DNA of 6,509 bases from Bacteroidaceae bacterium (lineage in GTDB: Bacteria; Bacteroidota; Bacteroidia; Bacteroidales; Bacteroidaceae): assembly GCA_900772575.1 (NCBI GenBank), contig CAAHEN010000052.1, positions 1 through 6,509 on the forward strand, read 5' to 3'. Position 1 is the stretch's first letter; each line of letters opens with the position of its first letter. The position numbers and the translations under genes were made by a program. Below, one piece after another: positions 1 to 5,677 of this stretch. Below the pieces are notes generated by a model, which did not search any database, had not been told where the DNA came from, and worked only from the letters and a program-made list of their open reading frames with translations.

Positions 1-847
1 ACTTGTCGTTCACGCCGGCCTCGCCCAGCCATGATTTCAGGGAGAACGGCGGATTGGCCACGCAGACGTCGAACGTGTCGAGGTGGCCTCCGGTGACAAA
101 GGCCGGGTGGTTGAGCGTATCGCCCTGTTCGATGGTGGCCATCTGCATGCCGTGCAGGAGCATGTTGAGAATGGCCAGTGAGGCTGTGGCGTTGTCTTTC
201 TCCTGGCCGAAAGGCGTGGCGCTGTTGGGCGTCTCGTTGATGGCCCGCAGCAGCAGGGAGCCGGAGCCGCAAGTGGGGTCATAGATGGTGGTTTGTGGAG
301 AGGTGAACTCTTCGAGACGGAGCATCTTGGCCATCACACGGCTTATCTCGGCGGGCGTATAAAACTGCCCCTTGCTCTTGCCGCTTTGTTCGGCAAAGTT
401 CTTCATCAGATATTCGTAGGCGTCGCCCAGAATGTCATCGTCCGCCGAGCGGTTTTGCGAGAAATCGAGATTCGCGTCCTGGAATACGCCGATGAGCTTG
501 GACAGCGTGTCGGTCATCTGCCGGGCATTGCCGAGCTTGTTGGGGTCGTTGAAGTTGGGGATGGCCAGTTTCTTCAGCAGGTCGATGTTTTCCGCCTTGA
601 TGGCCTCCAGCTTCTTGTTGATGCTTTCGCCGATGCTGCCGCTGCCCTTCAGGGCCACAAAGTCCTTGAACCGGCAACCGTCGGGTATGATGAACATACT
701 CTCCGGATCGTTCTCTTTGTCACTGAGGTATTTGACGAACAGGAGTATCAGCACATAGTCCTTGTACTGGCTGGCGTCCATCGAGCCGCGCAGGGCATCG
801 CAGGCACTCCAGAGCGTGCTGTATATCTGTGATTTTTTGATCGCCAT
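1..847 (-). CDS. hsdM: Type I restriction-modification DNA methyltransferase subunit M (N-terminal part; runs off the left edge)
   Basis: This is the N-terminal 282 residues of the modification subunit, which with HsdS methylates adenine in the target site and with HsdR forms the restriction complex. I read it from the ATG at 847-845 (MAIKKSQIYSTLWSACDALR...) with no stop to the window edge; the C-terminal part lies outside. Residues 1 to about 125 look like the helical HsdM N-terminal domain. QFYTP (161-165) opens the N6-adenine methyltransferase domain, DPTCGSGSLLL (190-200) is the AdoMet-binding motif I, FGQEKDNATASLAILNMLLHG-type sequence follows at 213-233, and NPPF (265-268) is catalytic motif IV. 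The gene starts 6 bp after the hsdR stop, so the two are surely co-transcribed. I see no Shine-Dalgarno sequence before the start, which is usual in Bacteroidota. A full-length member would be about 500 residues. The visible part has no frameshift. Family assignment is secure; whether the distal part is intact cannot be judged. Confidence 0.96.
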   Translation of the reverse strand, partial: MAIKKSQIYSTLWSACDALRGSMDASQYKDYVLILLFVKYLSDKENDPESMFIIPDGCRFKDFVALKGSGSIGESINKKLEAIKAENIDLLKKLAIPNFNDPNKLGNARQMTDTLSKLIGVFQDANLDFSQNRSADDDILGDAYEYLMKNFAEQSGKSKGQFYTPAEISRVMAKMLRLEEFTSPQTTIYDPTCGSGSLLLRAINETPNSATPFGQEKDNATASLAILNMLLHGMQMATIEQGDTLNHPAFVTGGHLDTFDVCVANPPFSLKSWLGEAGVNDK

Positions 848-853
848 GGTGTG

Positions 854-3800
854 TTATAAGTTTGCCGCCGCAATGCGGTGGAGTTCGAAGATCTGCTCTG
901 GCGTGCTGTTGGCGCCGCAAAGGGCAGTCAGGCCCTTGATGCAGTGCTTGCGTGCCATCGGGTTCTCGCCCTTGAAGCCGGCAAAGGTCTTTGTGGCGAG
1001 GAAATGCTCTATCCGCAAGATCAGGGCAACGACCTCCGCTTGCCCGTCAAGCGAAGTCCAGTCCTTACGGTTGTTCCACAAGGCCCGGCCAAGCTGTGTG
1101 GTGATGCCTTCCGGCGCACGGCTCCGCCCTTTCATGTCAACGAGCAACTGGATGAGCTGGCGTATGTGCTCCACCGTCTGCCGGGTCGTGTCGTTCATGC
1201 CGTCGATGATCTTTTGCAGACGCTGGGCAAAGGTAAGGGCCGCTTTGGGGTCGCGGGCGTTCCAGTCGTTGATCACGGCACGCGCCTTGGCCGCAATGAC
1301 CTCGGCAGCGGCCTTTTCCCTGCCGCCGGCAGCCTTGACAGCCTTGTCAGTCTCCTCTTCCGTATCACTGTTTTGGGAAAGCAGGTCGAGGAAGGAGAAG
1401 TCTGCCGTGGCGGGAATGACCGTTTGCGCTTCGTCCGCACGGATGTAGCGGTCGAGAAGCTGGCGCATCTGCGGGTCATACTGCCTGATGTCGAAGGCAT
1501 CGCCCGAAGCCTGCTTCACACGGGCGTTGAGGCTGGCCGCTTCAGAAACGGTGCGGCGGATTTCTGCGGCACGCTGTTCCGTATAGCCGGCCTTCCGGAT
1601 GTAGTCGGAGATGTTGGCGTAGGCGGCGCACAGCCGCTGAGTGATTTTGTAGAAGAGGTCACGCCGTGCCTTGACCTCTTCTTCCCTCTGGCTGCGTTCT
1701 TCGTCAGGTAGGCTATAGTCCACATCCGGAACGAAGTATTTCACCACCTCATCGGCGGTATGCACCTCCTGGCGCTCCCAGTCGGCCTTCATGTTGCCGT
1801 ATGCCTGCAGACAGCGGTTCAGGCGCTTCTTGTTCTTGGAGATGGCATCTTCGAGCAGGCCGTCTACATCTACCGCATCGTAGCCCCCCAGTCCGCCGCT
1901 CTCGTCGTTGAAGTCGGTGATGGCATTTTCAATCTTGCCGAATAGGTGCTTGAAGTCGACGATCAAGCCGTATTCCTTGTGCGTAAAGACCGTACGGCTG
2001 TCTGGGTTGGCCGGGTCCTCCTTCAAGTCGGTGCCAAGACGGTTGACACGGCAGATGGCCTGGAAGAGGTTGTGGTCGCGCATGTCCTTGTCGATGTAGA
2101 GGTACGTGGCGCTGGGCGCGTCGAAGCCCGTCAGCAGCTTGTCGACGACGATGAGCAGTTTCATGCGCGAGGGCGTCTTGATGAACCGCTCTTTGGCCCA
2201 TGCTTCGTATTGCTCGGCGGTGGGAAGCCTATCATTGTCCCCGCCTTTCTTTTGGGCCTTGACATACGGCTTGGCTGCCATATAGCTTTGCCGCGCCCAC
2301 ACATTCTTGAAGGTCGCTTCTTTTTCGGCATCCTCCTCGCCGTCATTGTTCTTGCGGAGGTCATTGTCAGACGGCGCATAGCTCGTGACCACAGCGCATT
2401 TGTCGGCCAGGAACTTGTCAGGGCTGATCATTGTAAAGAACTCATAATACTTGTAAGCCGAATAGATGTTGCCGGCCACGAGCATGGCGTTGCACCAGTC
2501 CTGGTTGAGCGGATACTCCTTCATGTCGTCAAGGATGGAGTAGCCTATGCGGTGAATGCGCTCACTGCTGGAATAGACGTTCTGAAGGGTTGCCCAGCGG
2601 TCCTCAATGGCCGTCTTGTATGCTTCCTGAGCCTCACGCAGCAGGTGCTCCTTCTTTTCGTCCAGCGCTTTCTTGTTGCTGACCGCTTGCTCCACATCGC
2701 GGGCTTCGTATTCGAGGTCAAGGATAACCTTGTCGTCAACCGCCTCCTTGTGCAGGTATTTGTGGATGAACTCACCGAAACGGTGGCGTGTCTCGTTCCT
2801 CACGGACAGGTAGGAGCTGTAACCCTGCTTCTTGTCCTTGTGCAAGAGGGGCGTGCCGGTGAAGCCGATGAACATCACGTCGTCACCCATGATGGCACGC
2901 ATGGCCTCATGCAGCCGGCCGGACTGGGTGCGGTGGCACTCATCCACGAAGACGAACTTGTTTGTCCCCTTGGCCTCGAACTTGCCGCCGAACTTGCCGT
3001 TGACCAGTGCCTGCAACTCTTTCAGGTAGGCCTCAAGGGGTACCGGGGCATTGTCGTCGCCGATGACGTCCTGGCCGGAACAAGCGTCTATGTGCCGCCC
3101 GAACTTATGGATGAGCGAACAAACCAGCCATTCCTTGCCCGCATGAAGCGTGCTGAGCAAATCGTCAGAGGACGTGGCCACGTGCGTGCAGCCGGTCGTC
3201 TTCAGAAAAGTATTGGCTATCTGCTGGTTAAGTTCCGTGCGGTCGGTGATGATCAGGACACGGGGATCAGCGAAGTTGCGACGGATATGCCTTGCCAGCC
3301 ATGCCATGGTCAGGCTTTTGCCCGACCCCTGGCTGTGCCAGATCACGCCGCTCGCCTTGGCCTTCAAGCGGGGCATGGCGGCACGCAGGGCATGAAACTG
3401 GTGGGGGCGCATCACTTTCTTTGTTCCGCCGTCGTCTATCACGCCATGCCTGAAAAGGTCGAAGAGAGTCGCTTTGTCGAAGAAATCCAGATAACTGTCG
3501 GTGTCAGACAGCTGGGTGCCGGTTTCGTGGTTGTCCCGTTTCCACGGCGTCCAGAACTTCGCGGGTGTGAGTATGGTGGCATAGCGGAAGCCGTTGTTGT
3601 CACGGTCGCCCGTGCCGTTTGTCCTGTTGGCCGCTATGGTGAACTGCACAGTGGTGAAGAACGAGGGAATGAGGTCTATCTCGTTGCTCAGATGCTGCTT
3701 TATGCCCTCCTGTACGGTGATGATGCTACGCTTCAGTTCGAGGACTGCCAAGGCTATGCCGTTGACATACACCACAATGTCCGGACGGCTGTGGCTACCC

Positions 3801-4240
3801 GTCAGCGGGTCTATGAAACTGACCTCCTCGGCTATGGCAAAACGATTGGCCAGGGGATTTTCGAAATCAAAGAGGTAGACATTCTCATGCTCCTTTTCAG
3901 GTGCGGGCCGGGCCGCGATGTGGCTGGTCAGTATCTCATAGAGGCTGTTGTTGGTGTCTAGCAGGACGCCTTTCTTGCTGTCTGTGAGCTGTGCCGCCTT
4001 CTTCACTTCGGAGATGGCCGTGTTGATTTGCAGCGCCGTGTATCTGTCTTGGGACGCCAGAAACGCCCGCAGCTCGTCTTCGATAACCGGCGCGTTGGTG
4101 CGGCCATCGGCCAGGCATTTGCAGTCCTTGCCGTACTGCAACTTGCCGAGATAATCATAGCCAAGCTGCTCACGGAACAACCGGACGACCGAGTTCTGAT
4201 ACTCCCGTTCCTTGGGTGATATGTATTCGTTGTCGCTCAT
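854..4240 (-). CDS. hsdR: Type I restriction endonuclease subunit R (HsdR)
   Basis: This 1128-residue protein is the motor and nuclease of a type I restriction complex: it translocates DNA using ATP and cuts unmodified DNA. The N-terminal nuclease domain (about 1-240) carries the PD-(D/E)xK core as RPD (152-154) and ELK (168-170). The helicase part shows Walker A QGSGKS (304-309), the DECH box (433-436), motif III GFTGTP (459-464), motif V LLTGFDAPS (702-710), and motif VI QAICRVNR (727-734). About 780-1128 is a charged, mostly helical C-terminal region of the kind that docks on HsdM. Length is normal for the family and all key motifs are present, so it should be active. The start at 4240 overlaps the stop of the metallopeptidase gene in an ATGA. 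The TAA ends 6 bp before hsdM. One deviation: the Q-x(3)-Y motif that usually follows the nuclease lysine reads QHLSN (182-186), with Asn in place of Tyr. Confidence 0.98.
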   Translation of the reverse strand: MSDNEYISPKEREYQNSVVRLFREQLGYDYLGKLQYGKDCKCLADGRTNAPVIEDELRAFLASQDRYTALQINTAISEVKKAAQLTDSKKGVLLDTNNSLYEILTSHIAARPAPEKEHENVYLFDFENPLANRFAIAEEVSFIDPLTGSHSRPDIVVYVNGIALAVLELKRSIITVQEGIKQHLSNEIDLIPSFFTTVQFTIAANRTNGTGDRDNNGFRYATILTPAKFWTPWKRDNHETGTQLSDTDSYLDFFDKATLFDLFRHGVIDDGGTKKVMRPHQFHALRAAMPRLKAKASGVIWHSQGSGKSLTMAWLARHIRRNFADPRVLIITDRTELNQQIANTFLKTTGCTHVATSSDDLLSTLHAGKEWLVCSLIHKFGRHIDACSGQDVIGDDNAPVPLEAYLKELQALVNGKFGGKFEAKGTNKFVFVDECHRTQSGRLHEAMRAIMGDDVMFIGFTGTPLLHKDKKQGYSSYLSVRNETRHRFGEFIHKYLHKEAVDDKVILDLEYEARDVEQAVSNKKALDEKKEHLLREAQEAYKTAIEDRWATLQNVYSSSERIHRIGYSILDDMKEYPLNQDWCNAMLVAGNIYSAYKYYEFFTMISPDKFLADKCAVVTSYAPSDNDLRKNNDGEEDAEKEATFKNVWARQSYMAAKPYVKAQKKGGDNDRLPTAEQYEAWAKERFIKTPSRMKLLIVVDKLLTGFDAPSATYLYIDKDMRDHNLFQAICRVNRLGTDLKEDPANPDSRTVFTHKEYGLIVDFKHLFGKIENAITDFNDESGGLGGYDAVDVDGLLEDAISKNKKRLNRCLQAYGNMKADWERQEVHTADEVVKYFVPDVDYSLPDEERSQREEEVKARRDLFYKITQRLCAAYANISDYIRKAGYTEQRAAEIRRTVSEAASLNARVKQASGDAFDIRQYDPQMRQLLDRYIRADEAQTVIPATADFSFLDLLSQNSDTEEETDKAVKAAGGREKAAAEVIAAKARAVINDWNARDPKAALTFAQRLQKIIDGMNDTTRQTVEHIRQLIQLLVDMKGRSRAPEGITTQLGRALWNNRKDWTSLDGQAEVVALILRIEHFLATKTFAGFKGENPMARKHCIKGLTALCGANSTPEQIFELHRIAAANL

Positions 4241-4923
4241 GGCGTTATCGGCATTTTGTCAAGTTCCTCCTTCAGTTTCTCCCAGCCGGGCATGTGGGTG
4301 TTGAGCAAACGGAAGAAACGGTCGGTGTGTGTCCGCTCAATGAGGTGAATCATCTCATGCACTACGATGTATTCGATACAGGCCAGCGGCTTCTTGGCCA
4401 GTTCCAGATTGAACAGAATGTGCTTTGTGGCATGATTACAGCTGCCCCAGCGATTGGGCATAGCCACCACTACCTCCCAATGCGGCATATCAAGGTTTAG
4501 CAGCTCACACCATTTTCTGATCAGTTTCAACAGAATCTCATTCAGAGATGCCCGATACCATGCGTTGAGGAGCCCTTTGGCATTCTCTCGCTGACGGCAC
4601 TGGACCACGATGTAGTCGCCTTCGATGAAGACACGCTGTACCTCACCGGGAACGACATCCACTCTTAACCGGTAAAGGTCGCCCTTGAAGTAATGCGCTT
4701 CGCCGCTGACGTATTCACGGGGTGTCTGTATATGGTGAGAGGTGGCCGCTTCACGCTTCTCTATCAGCCATATCCACTTGGAGAGCACGAACATGCGTAT
4801 CTGCTCGTCGCTTGTCGATTGGGGCGTGCTGATGTGCACCCGCCCGTCGGGAGGATAAACCGACAGATGGATATGCTTGATCGGCTTGCGCTCTACCTTT
4901 ATGTCGATGCCGTTGATGTTCAT
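4237..4923 (-). CDS. YgjP-like zinc-dependent metallopeptidase (DUF45 / SprT-like fold)
   Basis: A 228-residue soluble protein of the YgjP-like family (PF01863, formerly DUF45; COG1451). The signature is complete: NRWGSCN (157-163), a hydrophobic strand and helix leading into HEMIH (189-193, HExxH), and a third likely zinc ligand His199 in RTHTDRFF, matching the family's HExxHxxxxxH layout. Glu190 would be the catalytic base. The N-terminal half (1 to about 110) is beta-rich and lacks a signal peptide or membrane segment, so a cytoplasmic protein is expected. Family members are often annotated as M48 metallopeptidases or metal-dependent hydrolases, and few have a known substrate. Here the gene is joined by ATGA overlaps to an XRE regulator upstream (4923/4920) and hsdR downstream (4240/4237), so translation of the three is probably coupled. 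Genes of this family are frequently seen beside type I restriction genes (from memory, not searched). A role in turning over HsdR or cleaving the regulator is plausible but unproven. Confidence 0.93.
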   Translation of the reverse strand: MNINGIDIKVERKPIKHIHLSVYPPDGRVHISTPQSTSDEQIRMFVLSKWIWLIEKREAATSHHIQTPREYVSGEAHYFKGDLYRLRVDVVPGEVQRVFIEGDYIVVQCRQRENAKGLLNAWYRASLNEILLKLIRKWCELLNLDMPHWEVVVAMPNRWGSCNHATKHILFNLELAKKPLACIEYIVVHEMIHLIERTHTDRFFRLLNTHMPGWEKLKEELDKMPITP

Positions 4924-5129
4924 GAAGCTTCGTTGTCAACAATAAGGTCTTTGATGTTTACCGAGAGCGCATCGGCTATCATGAACAGCAATTCCAAAGA
5001 CGGTTGCTTACGGTTCGAGCAATACGAATTGATGCTGCTGAAACTCCGTCCCAGCCGCTCGGCCAACTCTGTCTGTGAAATGCCTTTCTCGACAAGCACT
5101 ATTTTGATTCTGTTGAGCCTCTTGTTCAT
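4920..5129 (-). CDS. Small XRE-family helix-turn-helix regulator, first gene of the restriction operon
   Basis: A 69-residue DNA-binding protein consisting almost entirely of one five-helix XRE/Cro-type HTH domain. The HTH helices are SQTELAERLG and SSINSYCSNRKQPS, followed by the conserved LELLFMIADALSVNIKDLI helices. I chose the ATG at 5129-5127 (MNKRLNRIKIVLVEKG). A longer in-frame reading is open to 5258, but its extra 43 residues do not resemble the family, and a TAnnTTTG promoter element (5156-5149) lies inside that extension. The stop codon overlaps the start of the metallopeptidase gene as ATGA. This kind of short regulator is common ahead of Bacteroidota restriction operons and may act like a controller protein, repressing its own operon or delaying restriction. 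That role is inferred from position. No convincing long operator repeat is visible, only a 4-bp dyad, TTTG-gcta-CAAA, at 5141-5152 over the promoter. Confidence 0.9.
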   Translation of the reverse strand: MNKRLNRIKIVLVEKGISQTELAERLGRSFSSINSYCSNRKQPSLELLFMIADALSVNIKDLIVDNEAS

Positions 5130-5148
5130 AGTTGCAATAATTTGGCTA

Positions 5149-5156
5149 CAAAGATA
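5149..5156 (-). promoter_or_regulatory. Bacteroidota -7 promoter element (TATCTTTG) for the restriction operon
   Basis: Read on the minus strand, 5156-5149 is TATCTTTG, an exact match to the Bacteroides-type -7 consensus TAnnTTTG. Nineteen bases separate it from the ATG at 5129, which gives a transcript start near 5143 and a leader of roughly 13 nt. No good TTTG -33 element sits at the usual 19-21 base spacing; the closest is TTTC with a 13-base spacer, so the promoter may be weak or may need an activator. The site drives the regulator gene and probably the whole operon. The 4-bp dyad TTTG/CAAA at 5141-5152 overlaps it and could be part of an operator, but this is too short to claim. Confidence 0.6.
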
Positions 5157-5340
5157 CGCGATGATTGGCGAAATAGAGAGAGTTCTTGCATATTTAATTA
5201 TGGATGTAGTCCCATTTCCCTCCGAAGACTTGATCATCAATGTATGCGGAGTTGCCACAGGTTTGATGGGTTGCTGAGCCGCATGCGAGACAGCCGCCCG
5301 TCAGGGAACGTGTTCTGCCGCAAGGTGCCTGGAATCTATG
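5157..5340. other. Gene-free stretch upstream of the restriction operon promoter
   Basis: No gene, RNA or clear repeat is recognisable here. The part next to the promoter (about 5160-5205) is A+T-rich, including ttgcatatttaattatgg, and would suit a promoter upstream region. The rest has mixed composition. The short open frames that cross it on both strands lack any family resemblance and run into the heptamer array. Confidence 0.6.
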
Positions 5341-5388
5341 CATTGGGCATTGGGCATTGGGCATTGGGCATTGGGCACTGGGCATTGA
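5341..5388. repeat. Heptanucleotide tandem array, (CATTGGG) about 6.7 copies
   Basis: Five perfect head-to-tail copies of CATTGGG occupy 5341-5375. A sixth copy with one change (CACTGGG) lies at 5376-5382, and a partial copy (CATTGA) ends the array at 5388. The array lies in the gene-free region, about 185 bp upstream of the promoter element of the restriction operon, and is outside any believable reading frame. Because the unit is 7 bp, a change in copy number would shift frame in coding DNA, but here it would only alter spacing. Short heptamer arrays of this general look occur as dispersed microsatellites in several bacterial groups. Copy-number variation by slippage is possible, and I see no direct evidence of function. 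Confidence 0.97.
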
Positions 5389-5523
5389 CCATGGCCATCG
5401 TGCCGAAGCTGCACAGTTGTCGTCCAAGGTGGTGCGGAAAAATCTGTTGCCATACCGCTCACGCCGCACAACATCGATCGCAAATCATCATTATATACGC
5501 GCACCAAAGAAAACACGGGATGC
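5389..5523. other. Gene-free stretch between the heptamer array and the long inverted repeat
   Basis: No gene or RNA is recognised here. The only notable point is an A-rich run, aaagaaaa at 5506-5513, which reads TTTTCTTT on the minus strand about 10 bases past the base of the long hairpin. This could contribute to termination of leftward transcription, but the spacing is larger than in a standard intrinsic terminator. Confidence 0.5.
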
Positions 5524-5586
5524 CACACTCCAACTCAGCGCCGCAAAGCCCTAGGACGGGGCTTTGCGGCGCTGAGTTGGAGTGTG
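5524..5586. repeat. Perfect inverted repeat: 28-bp arms with a 7-base loop
   Basis: The left arm at 5524-5551 (begins CACACTCCAACTC, ends AAAGCCC) is the exact reverse complement of the right arm at 5559-5586. The 7 bases between them are taggacg. There is no mismatch in 28 pairs, and the stem is G+C-rich toward the loop (CGCCGCAAAGCCC). A transcript from either strand would fold into a very stable hairpin. It lies 91 bp beyond the hppA stop and about 370 bp before the restriction operon promoter, so it separates two transcription units on the same strand. It may serve as a terminator or insulator, an RNA-stabilising 3' end, or be a small dispersed palindromic (MITE/REP-like) element. It lacks an adjacent T-run on either strand, which argues against a simple intrinsic terminator. 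Confidence 0.95.
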
Positions 5587-5624
5587 AATTATCGTATCAT
5601 GTGCCGTGCATCAAAATACACGAA

Positions 5625-5649
5625 GGGTATCCCCCGTTCACCGATACCC
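5625..5649 (-). terminator. Possible transcription terminator downstream of hppA
   Basis: On the minus strand, GGGTATC (5649-5643) pairs perfectly with GATACCC (5631-5625) around an 11-base loop. The RNA then continues as TTCGTGTATTTTG, a loosely T-rich tail. The stem begins 28 bases after the hppA stop. A second small stem, 5 bp with a 5-base loop (5650-5664), lies directly between the stop and this one. The tail is interrupted, so this is a moderate candidate; the long inverted repeat further on may be the real barrier. Confidence 0.4.
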
Positions 5650-5677
5650 TGCCCTCTGGGGGCAAGGACATGGCGTC

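Noticed and set aside
1946..3961. A 671-codon open frame on the plus strand opposite hsdR
   Set aside because: It is wholly antisense to HsdR, whose motifs are clear; its translation shows no recognisable domain and is explained by the G+C-rich codon use of hsdR.
4448..4460. CGATTGGGCAT in the metallopeptidase gene resembling one heptamer unit
   Set aside because: It is a single copy that encodes the conserved MPNRW family motif, so the match is coincidental.
5141..5152. TTTG-gcta-CAAA dyad over the promoter as a regulator operator
   Set aside because: Arms of only 4 bp are expected by chance and overlap the -7 element itself; not enough to call an operator.
5341..5388. CRISPR-like array
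   Set aside because: The 7-bp units are directly adjacent with no spacers, and there are no cas genes; it is a simple tandem repeat.
5194..5528. Minus-strand open frames of 91 and 75 codons with Cys- and Pro-rich repeats (NAQCPMP)
   Set aside because: The repetitive parts are only translations of the CATTGGG array. No domain, no good start context, and no support from neighbours.
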